Notes: generated by a model from the sequence alone, not told the origin. DNA of 64,000 nucleotides from Laceyella putida (GCF_042665195.1 NZ_JBHTBW010000031.1:14498-78497); one strand, 5' to 3'; positions 31,890 to 40,847 are shown, numbered from the stretch's first letter. A program made the numbers and translations.

Positions 31890-32345
31890 TTAGCCTTCCA
31901 TTCGCTCTTGCTTTAACATGCCTTGGCACAGACCGCAACGATAGCGTTCCACTTGCATCTTTCGTTGCCGGACGGTGCGTTTCCCGCATGCCAGGCAAGT
32001 GATCACATAGGCCGGCTTCGCTTGCCCAGGCAGTCCCGGCGCATAACGCAAGCCGCCAACCGCTTTGAGAAGCGACTTGAACTCCCGATCCCGATGCCGA
32101 TACCCTTTTCCTTCCAAGTGCAAGTGGTAATGACATAATTCATGCAAAATGATTTTACCAAAAACCTCTCGCCCATAAGGCAAATACTTTGGATTCATCT
32201 CAATCCGGTGATCATCCAAGCGGTAACGCCCACCCGTCGTCTTCAAGCGCGGGTTAAACCGGGCTTCGTGCCGAAACGCCTTCCCGAAACGGGTCAAGGA
32301 CAGCTCCTCCACCCATTCTTGCAATTCTGCATCTGTCAAGGTCAT
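31890..32345 (-). CDS. SprT-like zinc metalloprotease-family protein
   Basis: The ~151-residue protein (start near ATG 32345 within CAGGAGAG) has the SprT catalytic motif ILHELCHYHLHLEG and a C-terminal zinc ribbon (CLACG and CGLCQG). SprT homologues include the DNA-protein crosslink protease Spartan; bacterial SprT function is poorly defined. In B. subtilis the homologue (ydcK) sits beside cmpA and tex, exactly as here. Confidence 0.9.
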   Translation of the reverse strand: MTLTDAELQEWVEELSLTRFGKAFRHEARFNPRLKTTGGRYRLDDHRIEMNPKYLPYGREVFGKIILHELCHYHLHLEGKGYRHRDREFKSLLKAVGGLRYAPGLPGQAKPAYVITCLACGKRTVRQRKMQVERYRCGLCQGMLKQERMEG

Positions 32346-32416
32346 CTCTCCTGACACGGACAACTTTCCTATCACATAGATTAACATATCCGTTTGCTTT
32401 AAGGGAGGAAGAAAGA

Positions 32417-32533
32417 ATGCCGAGCTGGTTGATCAAACAACTGATGCATGCCTTTTACACCAAAGATCGTCGGCAGATTCTGTTGTTGAACCATTGCTGG
32501 TTCCACTACCGCCTCAACCACGGGAACAGCTGA
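32417..32533 (+). CDS. cmpA: Cortex morphogenetic protein CmpA
   Basis: This 38-residue ORF starts MPSWLIKQLMHAFYTKD and continues into QILLLNHCWFHYRLN, closely matching B. subtilis CmpA, a small sporulation protein that targets SpoIVA for ClpXP as part of a spore-envelope quality check. AAGGGAGG precedes the ATG at normal spacing. It is divergent from the SprT-like gene, a conserved arrangement. Its presence supports that the organism forms endospores with a cortex. Confidence 0.9.
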   Translation: MPSWLIKQLMHAFYTKDRRQILLLNHCWFHYRLNHGNS

Positions 32534-32598
32534 ACCGCGATCAGGAAGGCTGGGGTCATCCGCATCCCTTCCAGCTCACCCCAGCGGACAGGAATAAG

Positions 32599-32994
32599 TC
32601 ATGGCGCCATCTTTGGTGATTCCTGACTAAACACGGCATCAGCAAAAGAAGAGAGTTTTTCATCATTATCCAACTTAAACATGTATTTTCCGGACGGATG
32701 CGGAATCTCAATCCGGAGATGTTCCCCCGCCTTCACCTCACCGCTCACCAGGGTGGGGCACTCAAGATGGCCACAATGCGTCAACACATAAAAATGAATG
32801 GGCCCGGGCCCTTTGTTATCGATGGACACCTTTAAATCACCCGCAGGCAGTGTCCGCCATTGGGTCCAAACGGAGGGGGTGCCCGCTTTCAATTGCAACG
32901 GATAAACGGTTTTCGCCTCGGCCACGGCGCTGAAGGAACAGAGGAAGATCATCGCCAACACGCAACAGAAGAAGGGAAGAGGGGAACGTTTCAT
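32599..32994 (-). CDS. Small secreted hypothetical protein
   Basis: A 131-residue protein with a clear signal peptide (MKRSPLPFFCCVLAMIF, cleavage near AEAK) and a ~105-residue beta-rich mature domain (VSIDNKGPGPIHFYVLTHCG). AAAAGGTGG precedes the ATG. I do not recognise a family. Two Cys (CGHLEC) could form a disulfide outside the cell. A GC-rich hairpin-like repeat lies between it and cmpA (about 32550-32584). Confidence 0.75.
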   Translation of the reverse strand: MKRSPLPFFCCVLAMIFLCSFSAVAEAKTVYPLQLKAGTPSVWTQWRTLPAGDLKVSIDNKGPGPIHFYVLTHCGHLECPTLVSGEVKAGEHLRIEIPHPSGKYMFKLDNDEKLSSFADAVFSQESPKMAP

Positions 32995-33111
32995 GGTTAT
33001 CCCACCTTTTCGTTTTCATCACTATTCACATACCCGTCCCCAGAACAAATGAATCATCTCCATCCGCTCACCCGTAAGGTCGGATAACGGCTGTCCCTTA
33101 GTCTGCCCTAA

Positions 33112-33143
33112 CAAAAAAGCTACTGATACGCGATCAGTAGCTT
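33112..33143 (-). terminator. Terminator of tex
   Basis: A perfect 11-bp stem (33117-33127, 33133-33143) is followed on the minus strand by TTTTTTG, just past the tex stop. Confidence 0.92.
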
Positions 33144-33150
33144 CCCACCA

Positions 33151-35313
33151 TCATTTTCCTTCTTCGTCGCCGGGCTTGACCGGCACCATGCTGAGCCCAA
33201 CCCTCTCCCGTTCCACATCCACGTTAAATACCCAGACATCTACAATGTCGCCGACGGTTACGACATCCATCGGATTCTTGACAAACCGTTCGCTCATGCG
33301 CGAGATATGAACTAATCCATCATTCTTCAAGCCGATGTCCACAAAGGCGCCAAAGTCCACGACGTTTCGGACCGTGCCTTGCAGCTGCATCCCCACATGC
33401 AAGTCTTCGAGCTTCAACACATCGGAGCGCAAGAGAGGCTTTGGCAGTTCATCGCGCGGGTCACGGCCTGGGCGCAACAGAGCTTCAATAATGTCCCTTA
33501 ACGTCGGCACACCACAGCCCAATCGATCGGCCATGCTTTCCACATCCACCTGTTTGAGCCGCTCCTTGCAACCGTCACTGCCGATTTGTTCCGACGCCAA
33601 TCCCAGCTCGGCTAACAATTGCCCCACCACCGGATAGGACTCCGGGTGAATCGGCGTTTGATCAAGCGGATTATCCCCATCGTGAATCCGCAAAAAGCCG
33701 ATGCACTGCTCATACGTTTTGGCTCCCAAACGCGGCACCTCTTTTAAGGCTTCCCGCGTGGTAAAACGGCCCACTTCTTCCCGGCGCTTCACAATGTTTT
33801 TGGCCACGGAAGCACTGATCCCCGACACGTAGGACAACAGGGATGGCGAAGCGGTATTCACATCCACCCCCACATAGTTGACGGCGGATTCCACAACTTG
33901 GGTTAAGCTTTCACTTAAATGCTTTTGCGATACATCGTGTTGATATTGGCCGACCCCCACCGATTTGGGATCGATTTTCACCAATTCGGCCAACGGGTCT
34001 TGCAGACGCCGCGCAATCGACACGGCACTGCGGCGGGCCGCGTCGAGGTCAGGAAATTCTTCCTTCGCTATTTTGGAAGCGGAGTAGACACTGGCCCCCG
34101 CCTCATTGACGATAATATAATAGACAGGCCGTTTCGCCTCTTTGATCACATCGGCGATAAAGGCTTCGGTCTCGCGGGAAGCCGTTCCGTTCCCAATGGT
34201 GATGATATCAATCGGATACTTGTCGAGCAGGGAGAGCACTTCCGCCTTCGCTTCAGCGACTTTCTGTTGCGGCGGAGTCGGATAGATCACTCCCACTTCC
34301 AACATTTTGCCGGTGTCGTCAACCACCGCCCATTTGCAGCCTGTCCGATAAGCGGGATCCACCCCCAATACCATCTTGCCCCTTACCGGCGGCTGGAGCA
34401 GCAAATGGCGCAAGTTCTCGGCAAAAATGCGTATCGCTTGTTCTTCCGCATACTCTGTCATCTGCGCCCGCACTTCCCGCTCAATCGACGGGGCAATGAG
34501 GCGCTTATAACTGTCTTGAACCACTTGGGTCAAGTAATCATGGGCCGGGATCGTGAACCATTTGGCCAAACGGAGAAAAATCTTTTCCTCATTCACCTCG
34601 ATCTTCACTTTCAACACTTCTTCCCGCTCCCCGCGGTTCACCGCCAAAATCCGATGCGACGGCATTTTATGTACAGGTTCGCTGTAATCATAATACATCT
34701 CATATACGGAGCGCGCTTCCGCATCTTTGGCCTTGGACACAAGCAAGCCGTGTTTCCAGGTGTACTCCCGCACCCATTTGCGAATCTCGGCATCTTCGGA
34801 AAGCTCTTCCGCCAAGATATCCATGGCCCCTTGCAAAGCGGCGTCGCTCGACGGCACCCCTTTTTCCTCATCCACACACTCTATCGCCGCCGCTTGGATG
34901 GACTCGACTTGGGTGGACTCTGCCATGAGGCGCGCCAGCGGTTCCAACCCTTTTTCCCGCGCAATGGAAGCCCGTGTCTTCCGTTTCGGACGATAAGGGA
35001 GATATAAATCCTCCACCTCTTGCAACTTGGTGGACTGCATGATTTTTTGTTGCAGCTCTTCCGTCAGCTTGCCCTGCTCATCAATCAGGCGAATCACTTC
35101 TTCTTTGCGTTGGTGGAGTTGAGTCAGATAGTGATAACGTTCTTCAATCTCCCTTAATTTCTCTTCATCCAATTCCCCTGTGCGCTCTTTGCGGTAGCGA
35201 GCGATAAAGGGAATCGTATTGCCTTCTTCCATTAATTCAACCGCCGCTTTCACCTGTGTCGGCTTCACTTCCAACTCGGTGGCAATCAGTTGGAACATCT
35301 GTTGTTGATTCAT
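33151..35313 (-). CDS. tex: Tex family RNA-binding transcription accessory protein (YdcI)
   Basis: Tex proteins bind nucleic acid and influence transcription elongation. The 720-residue product (ATG 35313, SD AAGGGTT) has the helical N-terminus (MNQQQMFQLIATELEVKPTQ), the YqgF-like central domain (VLGVDPAYRTGCKWAVVDD), helix-hairpin-helix segments (SGISASVAKNIVKRR) and a C-terminal S1 domain (GTVRNVVDFGAFVDIGLK). Length is typical. The frame opens 60 codons earlier but without a start signal. Confidence 0.95.
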   Translation of the reverse strand: MNQQQMFQLIATELEVKPTQVKAAVELMEEGNTIPFIARYRKERTGELDEEKLREIEERYHYLTQLHQRKEEVIRLIDEQGKLTEELQQKIMQSTKLQEVEDLYLPYRPKRKTRASIAREKGLEPLARLMAESTQVESIQAAAIECVDEEKGVPSSDAALQGAMDILAEELSEDAEIRKWVREYTWKHGLLVSKAKDAEARSVYEMYYDYSEPVHKMPSHRILAVNRGEREEVLKVKIEVNEEKIFLRLAKWFTIPAHDYLTQVVQDSYKRLIAPSIEREVRAQMTEYAEEQAIRIFAENLRHLLLQPPVRGKMVLGVDPAYRTGCKWAVVDDTGKMLEVGVIYPTPPQQKVAEAKAEVLSLLDKYPIDIITIGNGTASRETEAFIADVIKEAKRPVYYIIVNEAGASVYSASKIAKEEFPDLDAARRSAVSIARRLQDPLAELVKIDPKSVGVGQYQHDVSQKHLSESLTQVVESAVNYVGVDVNTASPSLLSYVSGISASVAKNIVKRREEVGRFTTREALKEVPRLGAKTYEQCIGFLRIHDGDNPLDQTPIHPESYPVVGQLLAELGLASEQIGSDGCKERLKQVDVESMADRLGCGVPTLRDIIEALLRPGRDPRDELPKPLLRSDVLKLEDLHVGMQLQGTVRNVVDFGAFVDIGLKNDGLVHISRMSERFVKNPMDVVTVGDIVDVWVFNVDVERERVGLSMVPVKPGDEEGK

Positions 35314-35455
35314 ATTCAACCCTTCTTTCCTGACCATCAACCACTTGAGGAAAATTCTTCCCCCAATATATAAAGATAACGAAATTCTACCAAAATATCG
35401 AAGAATTTTATGTGAAAGGTTCGTGTTGATCCGCAAACAACCCAGAACGACGAAA

Positions 35456-35494
35456 GGTGTACCGAATCGCCTGCCGCTCACGATCCGATACACC
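35456..35494 (-). terminator. Hairpin terminator of the sigB operon
   Basis: Arms 35457-35469 and 35482-35494 pair over ~14 bp with two wobbles, 10 bases after the sigB stop. The following T tract is weak (TTTCGTCGTTC). Confidence 0.55.
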
Positions 35495-35504
35495 TTTCCC
35501 TCTC

Positions 35505-36293
35505 TTATCCTATCACTTCAGACGGCTCCATGCGAATCGCCTGCCGCAACTTCGCAAGGGCCCTGCGTTGCAGGCGGGAGACATGCATCTGGGAGATTCC
35601 CAGTTGGTCCCCAACCTGTTTTTGGCTGAGATTCTCAAAAAAGGTGAGACGCAGGATCTCTTGTTCCCGATCCGTTAGTACAGTAAAGATTTTATCCAAT
35701 AGCATCTTGCGGTCAATTTGTTCATATCCGCTATCTTCCGTTCCCACCAAATCAAGCAAGGTAATTTGGCTTCCGTCATTGGTAGCTTCGATTGGACTGT
35801 CGACGGAAACGGCATTGTAGCTCCGTCCCATTTCCATCGTCTCCAGCACTTCTTCTTCCGAGACTCCGAGGTATTCCGCAATCTCCTGTACCTGCGGGGA
35901 ACGCTGCAGTTTGGTCGTCAGCTCTTCGACCGCCGTCTTGATTCGTGGCCCCAATTCCTTGATGCGCCGTGGCACGTGCACACTCCATGTCTTGTCACGA
36001 ATATGGCGCTTGATTTCACCCACGATCGTCGGTACAGCAAAACTTTCAAAACTCCGTCCATACTCGGGATTAAATCGCTTCAATGAAGCAATTAACCCAA
36101 TCATCCCCACTTGAACGAGATCTTCATATGGCTCTGATCCATGGGCAAATTTAAAGGCTAACGTCTCCACCAGCTCACGGTAGTGTGCAACCAAAACCGA
36201 TTGAGCCTCTGCATCCCCATCCTCTTGGAATCTCTCTATCAGGTCAAACACCTGCTCATCGGTTAGTGTAGAAGGATGTGGACGACTTGACAT
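35505..36293 (-). CDS. sigB: General stress sigma factor SigB
   Basis: The 262-residue sigma factor has region 2 (VQVGMIGLIASLKRF and RHIRDKTWSVHVPRR), region 3 and a region 4 helix-turn-helix (NLSQKQVGDQLGISQMHVSRLQ). It is the SigB/F/G type and follows rsbW with a 38-nt overlap, the standard partner-switch arrangement. SigB directs the general stress regulon once RsbW releases it. Confidence 0.95.
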   Translation of the reverse strand: MSSRPHPSTLTDEQVFDLIERFQEDGDAEAQSVLVAHYRELVETLAFKFAHGSEPYEDLVQVGMIGLIASLKRFNPEYGRSFESFAVPTIVGEIKRHIRDKTWSVHVPRRIKELGPRIKTAVEELTTKLQRSPQVQEIAEYLGVSEEEVLETMEMGRSYNAVSVDSPIEATNDGSQITLLDLVGTEDSGYEQIDRKMLLDKIFTVLTDREQEILRLTFFENLSQKQVGDQLGISQMHVSRLQRRALAKLRQAIRMEPSEVIG

Positions 36294-36744
36294 GTGACTC
36301 CACCACGTCCTTTCGGATATACTTGGTCATCGTCACAATGACACCATTGTCTCCCTTGATATCAACATGATCCATCAGAGACCGCATCAGAAAGACACCC
36401 AACCCTCTTTCACGAAGCGCGTTCATCGTCGGTCCCACCTGGATCGGGCCTGTACGCTTCTCGATCTCGTCAATGTTAAAACTGTTTCCGCGGTCAACCA
36501 CTTCGATTTCCAGCCGGTTGGGGAAGATATTGCAACTGACTTCGATTTCCCCGTCGCCGCCACAATAAGCATGGTCTACGGCATTGGTGCACGCTTCGGA
36601 AACTGCCAATTTCAGATCTTCGATATCGTCATATGAGAAACCCATGCGATTGGCAATTCCGGAAACGGCCAGCCGGGCTATTCCCACATAGTCCGGCTTG
36701 GCTGGAATTGTCAAATTCACCAAATCTAAGGGTTTTTCACTCAT
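36256..36744 (-). CDS. rsbW: Anti-sigma-B factor serine kinase RsbW
   Basis: The 162-residue protein is a GHKL-type kinase with LAVSEACTNAVDHAY (N box), the EVVDRGNSFNIDE and RERGLGVFLMRSLMDHVD motifs. It binds SigB or phosphorylates RsbV. It overlaps rsbV by 4 nt (ATGA) and sigB by 38 nt. Confidence 0.96.
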   Translation of the reverse strand: MSEKPLDLVNLTIPAKPDYVGIARLAVSGIANRMGFSYDDIEDLKLAVSEACTNAVDHAYCGGDGEIEVSCNIFPNRLEIEVVDRGNSFNIDEIEKRTGPIQVGPTMNALRERGLGVFLMRSLMDHVDIKGDNGVIVTMTKYIRKDVVESHVKSSTSFYTNR

Positions 36745-37073
36745 TGTCGGCCATCCTCCTGCACTTTTTCTTCGAGCATGATCACATTTAAATTAGTAAT
36801 CCTAAAAATACGCTGCAAACGAGCATTCATACCAGTCAAAATCAATTTGCCACCCGTTTGGCCTTGTGCTTTATAAGCACCAATCAGCACACTCAGCCCT
36901 GTGCTGTCGATATATTCCACATCTGTAAAGTCAATGGTGATCTTCGTCCCGTCCTGACAGCGTGGTAACAATTTTTCCCGCAGTTTGGGTGCTGTATACA
37001 CATCGATTTCCCCTGAAACAACAAAAGTGATCTCTTTTTCGTTCTCTATCTTTTCTTGGACGCTCAAATTCAT
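36741..37073 (-). CDS. rsbV: Anti-sigma-B factor antagonist RsbV
   Basis: The 110-residue STAS-domain protein (ATG 37073 behind GGAGGGGAAG) carries the phosphorylatable serine in YIDSTGLSVLIGAYKA. Dephosphorylated RsbV sequesters RsbW and frees SigB. The 10-codon upstream extension of the frame lacks an SD. Confidence 0.95.
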   Translation of the reverse strand: MNLSVQEKIENEKEITFVVSGEIDVYTAPKLREKLLPRCQDGTKITIDFTDVEYIDSTGLSVLIGAYKAQGQTGGKLILTGMNARLQRIFRITNLNVIMLEEKVQEDGRQ

Positions 37074-37099
37074 TTCTCTTCCCCTCCTGCCTAGCTCGA

Positions 37100-38104
37100 T
37101 CAATCGACGCGTTTGATCATTAAAATGGTTTGATCGTCTCTCATTATATAGTTAGTCATCTCGTATAATTTCTGATGAATGGCTTCCACTGCTTGTTGGG
37201 CAGGCAAGTGCATATGATCACGAATCATGCTTTTGATCGTCTCTCTCTCAATAAACTGCCCTTCGACTCTCGCTTCCGTCACCCCATCGGTAAACAGGAT
37301 GATCGCATCTTGCGGTTTCAGGTCGGCCACATATTCCGGGTATTCAATATCCCGCAGGACACCCAGCACCAACCCTTTGGTCTCCAAGCTGGTAAAGCGA
37401 TCTTCTTTGGCAGAATAGATGAGTCCAGGTTCATGCCCAGCTGTCGCATAACGAAACTGATGATTCAACGTATCATATACCCCATAGATCATGGTGATAA
37501 ACATGCTCGGCAAAACATTGCGTTCCACGATCGTGTTCAGATCCCGCAATATCTCCCCCGGTGAGAGGGATTTGGCATCCAGGCGATCCATCGTATATTT
37601 AATCATCGACATACACAAGGCGGCGGGAATCCCTTTGCCCACGATATCGGCAATGGCCACGCCCAACTGTTGCATCCCGTGATCGACAAAGTTGTAATAG
37701 TCTCCGCTCATCTGCTTGGATGCCACACTGACCACCCCGATATCCACACTCTGAAGCGTGGGGGGTGATTGCGGCAATAACGTTTGTTGCAGGCCTGCCG
37801 CCACTTCAATTTCGTTCTCCAATTCGCGTTGCCGACTCATCAGTTGCTCCCGCTCTTGATAAGCCACACCATACCCGACCATTACCTCCAGCAACATTTC
37901 CAACGAGGCTTTCACCTCTTTGGGCAGGTCCGGTATCATTCGCTTGATCGAACCGATATGAACATTGATTACCTCTTCCGGTGAGACGCGTTTCTCCATA
38001 AACCACTTACTCAACTGTTGCGCACTATAAAGATGGTCTTCCTTGGGATCCGTCATATAGGAAGCGAGCAGCTTCTCATATAGCTTTTTCAGATGAATGT
38101 CCAT
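37100..38104 (-). CDS. rsbU: Serine phosphatase RsbU (PP2C type)
   Basis: The 334-residue protein (ATG 38104, SD AAGGAG) has an N-terminal helical domain (~1-90, RsbT-binding-like in B. subtilis RsbU) and a C-terminal PP2C domain with MSGDYYNF, DIVGKGIPAALCMSM, FTDGVTEAR and RDDQTILMIK. It dephosphorylates RsbV. No rsbR, rsbS or rsbT genes lie upstream; a terminator separates it from ndoA. How it is switched on here is therefore open, as in S. aureus-type operons. Confidence 0.93.
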   Translation of the reverse strand: MDIHLKKLYEKLLASYMTDPKEDHLYSAQQLSKWFMEKRVSPEEVINVHIGSIKRMIPDLPKEVKASLEMLLEVMVGYGVAYQEREQLMSRQRELENEIEVAAGLQQTLLPQSPPTLQSVDIGVVSVASKQMSGDYYNFVDHGMQQLGVAIADIVGKGIPAALCMSMIKYTMDRLDAKSLSPGEILRDLNTIVERNVLPSMFITMIYGVYDTLNHQFRYATAGHEPGLIYSAKEDRFTSLETKGLVLGVLRDIEYPEYVADLKPQDAIILFTDGVTEARVEGQFIERETIKSMIRDHMHLPAQQAVEAIHQKLYEMTNYIMRDDQTILMIKRVD

Positions 38105-38238
38105 ATGAAAGTTCTCCTTGCTAGAGCCCGATTGAATTGCTCCAATATTCAAAAGCAATCTATTAGAACCTGATTGTTATGAGCCTCTTTTTCAAATTTA
38201 AAATATCACAGAAGGACACAGAATTGAATAAGCTCAAC

Positions 38239-38268
38239 AAAAAAAGAGAATGGCATCACATACCATTC
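38239..38268 (-). terminator. Terminator after ndoA
   Basis: GGAATGG/CCATTC stem (38248-38253, 38263-38268) followed by TTTTTTT on the minus strand, 5 bases past the ndoA stop. It separates the toxin-antitoxin genes from rsbU. Confidence 0.8.
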
Positions 38269-38272
38269 CCTA

Positions 38273-38623
38273 TCAAAAATCAATCATACCCAAGCTAATC
38301 ATCAACGCTTCATTGACTCGATTCATCATCTCATCATCGAGATGCGTGATTTTATCGGTCAATCTCTGTTTATCGATGGTCCGGATTTGTTCTAACAAAA
38401 TAACAGAATCACGGTCAAATCCATACGCCTTGGCATCGATTTCCACATGCGTAGGTAACTTGGCCTTTTGGATTTGGGCTGTAATCGCGGCGACGATAAC
38501 GGTGGGGCTAAACCGATTCCCAATATCATTTTGTATCACTAAGACAGGCCGAACCCCACCCTGTTCGGATCCGACCACAGGGGAAAGATCTGCGAAATAC
38601 ACATCGCCACGCTTGACAATCAA
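38273..38623 (-). CDS. ndoA: Type II toxin endoribonuclease NdoA (MazF/EndoA)
   Basis: The 116-residue protein begins MIVKRGDVYFADLSPVVGSE, has RPVLVIQNDIGNRFSPTVIVAAIT and PTHVEI, all typical of the chromosomal EndoA/MazF mRNA interferase (UACAU-cleaving in B. subtilis). It is 5 bp downstream of its antitoxin and near alr, the conserved Bacillales order. Confidence 0.97.
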   Translation of the reverse strand: MIVKRGDVYFADLSPVVGSEQGGVRPVLVIQNDIGNRFSPTVIVAAITAQIQKAKLPTHVEIDAKAYGFDRDSVILLEQIRTIDKQRLTDKITHLDDEMMNRVNEALMISLGMIDF

Positions 38624-38628
38624 ATCAG

Positions 38629-38901
38629 TTACACCCCGCTAACTAATCGATCCAAAGTATCTTCAGCCTCTTCTTCCGCTACAAATGCTTCAGAAGCGAT
38701 GTTGAGATTGATGCGAGCCATTTCCATATAGCCTCTTTGCATCATTTCGCGGATGAGACGTTTTTTCCGCTCTTGGAGATACATTTTCATCGCTTGGCGA
38801 ATAAATTCGCTGCGATTGGAATTATCCCTCGCCACCATACCATCTACTTCTTGAAGCAAATTTGTTGGCAGGCTGATCATAATTCTCTTTGTACCGGACA
38901 A
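38629..38901 (-). CDS. ndoAI: Antitoxin NdoAI (EndoAI)
   Basis: The 90-residue product probably starts at TTG 38901 behind GGGGGTG (MSGTKRIMISLPTNLLQEVD). It has a ribbon-helix-helix N-terminus (NRSEFIRQAMKMYL) and the C-terminal toxin-binding segment (MMQRGYMEMARINLNIASEA) highly similar to B. subtilis NdoAI. It neutralises NdoA and likely autorepresses. An upstream ATG at 38943 has no convincing SD. Confidence 0.93.
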   Translation of the reverse strand: MSGTKRIMISLPTNLLQEVDGMVARDNSNRSEFIRQAMKMYLQERKKRLIREMMQRGYMEMARINLNIASEAFVAEEEAEDTLDRLVSGV

Positions 38902-39006
38902 ATGAAGCACCCCCAACCAATCATCACCGTAAGCATCTCCCAATCAATACTACCATTATGTCGTGGATGTTGCAAAAATATACTTATTTATAAGCTATAT
39001 GAGCTC

Positions 39007-39073
39007 AAAAGAGAAGGAATCGAACAGACATAGTTAAATGTATTCGTCCCCTTCATTTAAATTCCTTCTCTTT
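39007..39073 (-). terminator. Nested inverted repeat between alr and ndoAI
   Basis: Outer arms AAAGAGAAGGAAT (39008-39020) and ATTCCTTCTCTTT (39061-39073) enclose inner arms TTAAATG (39034-39040) and CATTTAA (39054-39060). It lies beyond the alr stop. Either it is a terminator with a weak T tract (CTTTTG) or another RNA element. Confidence 0.5.
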
Positions 39074-39122
39074 CAATTGTAATACTAAAATTGTTCACGC
39101 TTGTCCAGCCCCGATTGTTCTT

Positions 39123-40340
39123 CTATTCAGGTGGATGGTATTGAAGACGGTTAATAAAGTCAACGGTTTCACCCTTTTTCACATAAAAACGGGGCAATCG
39201 CTGACTCAAATTGCAAACCACTTCATAGTGAATCGTCTTCAGTCGCTCAGCCACTTCATCCACGGAAATCCGCTCCCCGAGCTGTTCTCCATAGATGACC
39301 ACCTCGTCCCCCACCTCAACGGGCATCACGTCCGTCACATCGATCATTAACTGATCCATGCAGACTCTTCCCACAATGGGGACCCGTTTTCCCTTTACCA
39401 GCACCTGCCCTGAGTTGGATAGGTGGCGGTTGATTCCATCCGCATAGCCAATCGGCAGGACGGCAATCCATTCTTCCCCGGACACGGTGTAAGTCTTGCC
39501 ATAACTTACCCCCATGCCGCGCGGAGGCCGTTTCACATGGGCAATGCGGGTTTTCAACGAAAGGGCGGGTCGCAAGGCAACGGTTTTTTTGTCCACTTCC
39601 GCGGACGGATAGAAGCCGTACAAACTGATGCCAATGCGCACCATATCGAACGCGCCCTCTGCTAATTGAATCGCTCCGGCGCTGTTGGCGATGTGAGCGA
39701 GGGGGATGGCATGTTGTGTCCTCGCTTGTCGGACCACTTCGGTAAACAGTTCCAATTGAAAGCGCGCATACGCTTCGTCCGCTTCGTCCGCCGTCGCGTA
39801 GTGGGTGAAAATCCCTTCCGCTTCCACATGTGGAAGGTTCGCCATTTGTGCAAGAAAGGGTTGAACCTCCTCAGGCGATAACCCCAACCGGCCCATTCCG
39901 GTATCCACTTTGATATGCACCTGCGCCACCATCCCCAAGCGAGCCGCTTCCCGCTCCACCTCCGGCAAGCTCTCGGGTCGGTAAACGGTAAGCGTCAAAC
40001 GGTGCTGCAGGGCATAAGGGACGGCATGTGGGGGCGTGTATCCCAACACCAGGATCGGCGCTTCTATTCCTGCCTGGCGAAGTTCCACTCCTTCATCGAC
40101 AAAAGCGACTGCCAAATGGCTTGCGCCGGCTTCTAAGGCCGCACGGGCCACGGGCACCGAACCATGGCCGTAGGCATTGGCTTTGACGACGGCCATGACC
40201 TTGGTATCTTGCGGCAAATAACGCCGAAACTCTCTGACGTTATTCATAATCGCTTCAATATCTACTTCAATCCACGTATTTCGACCATAGATCCAATCAA
40301 GACTTCTTCCAACCACGTCGCACCACTTCCAGCCGGGCAT
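39123..40340 (-). CDS. alr: Alanine racemase
   Basis: PLP enzyme making D-alanine for peptidoglycan. The product has the PLP lysine motif VMAVVKANAYGHG, the IHIKVDTGMGRLG region, the ANSAGAI motif and the catalytic-tyrosine region (GVSYGKTYTVSGEEW) with CMDQLMIDVT. The start is uncertain: ATG 40340 (SD GGAAG) overlaps the upstream gene by 44 nt; GTG 40316 is an alternative. It is followed by ndoAI-ndoA as in B. subtilis. Confidence 0.96.
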   Translation of the reverse strand: MPGWKWCDVVGRSLDWIYGRNTWIEVDIEAIMNNVREFRRYLPQDTKVMAVVKANAYGHGSVPVARAALEAGASHLAVAFVDEGVELRQAGIEAPILVLGYTPPHAVPYALQHRLTLTVYRPESLPEVEREAARLGMVAQVHIKVDTGMGRLGLSPEEVQPFLAQMANLPHVEAEGIFTHYATADEADEAYARFQLELFTEVVRQARTQHAIPLAHIANSAGAIQLAEGAFDMVRIGISLYGFYPSAEVDKKTVALRPALSLKTRIAHVKRPPRGMGVSYGKTYTVSGEEWIAVLPIGYADGINRHLSNSGQVLVKGKRVPIVGRVCMDQLMIDVTDVMPVEVGDEVVIYGEQLGERISVDEVAERLKTIHYEVVCNLSQRLPRFYVKKGETVDFINRLQYHPPE

Positions 40341-40728
40341 TTATTTCTTCCAGAAACGAATCACTGACCAAGAGTGGAATTCGTTTCCCTTTGACTCTGA
40401 TCATATACGGCAAGTCGTATTCTTTCTCTATCTCATGCAACCAAATGCTTTCTTCTTTCCCGCCCACTTTGACAAGCAAGCGATCCTGGTATAGCTCATA
40501 GCTTGGCTTCGCCCACCACAAGTACAACGCGGGCACGATGAGAATCGCAAGAATGGCAGATAGAATCATTCCAGCAATGAATCCCGGGCTACGAAATGGA
40601 AAAACGCTTAACACAATCAGCAGTTCAAGCGCAAAAACACCCGATTCCAGCAGCCTGAGCAAACGGTTCTTACGATACAGTAACGTTGGATACTTGGACT
40701 TCTCCACGATCAGCGACTGTTTCGCCAT
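40297..40728 (-). CDS. Two-helix membrane protein of unknown function upstream of alr
   Basis: The 143-residue protein has two adjacent membrane helices (VFALELLIVLSVFPF and FIAGMILSAILAILIVPAL, ~32-72) and a soluble C-terminal half (ELYQDRLLVKVGGKEESIWLHEI), the layout of bacterial PH-domain or YcxB-like membrane proteins. I make no firm family call. It overlaps the alr frame. Confidence 0.7.
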   Translation of the reverse strand: MAKQSLIVEKSKYPTLLYRKNRLLRLLESGVFALELLIVLSVFPFRSPGFIAGMILSAILAILIVPALYLWWAKPSYELYQDRLLVKVGGKEESIWLHEIEKEYDLPYMIRVKGKRIPLLVSDSFLEEINARLEVVRRGWKKS

Positions 40729-40806
40729 TCTTCAACCTCATCCTCTTAAGCATGTCATTTCCACAACTAAACAGTATTATACCAGAGAATTGCAAGGAAT
40801 ACTGAC

Positions 40807-40840
40807 AAAAAAATGGACAACCTCAAGGCGGCAGTCCATT
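40807..40840 (-). terminator. Terminator after the YdcC-like lipoprotein gene
   Basis: AATGGAC/GTCCATT (40812-40818, 40834-40840) is followed by TTTTTTTG on the minus strand. Confidence 0.8.
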
Positions 40841-40847
40841 TGCTTCA

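Noticed and set aside
33919..35007. 362-codon open frame on the plus strand
   Set aside because: Antisense shadow of tex with unnatural composition.
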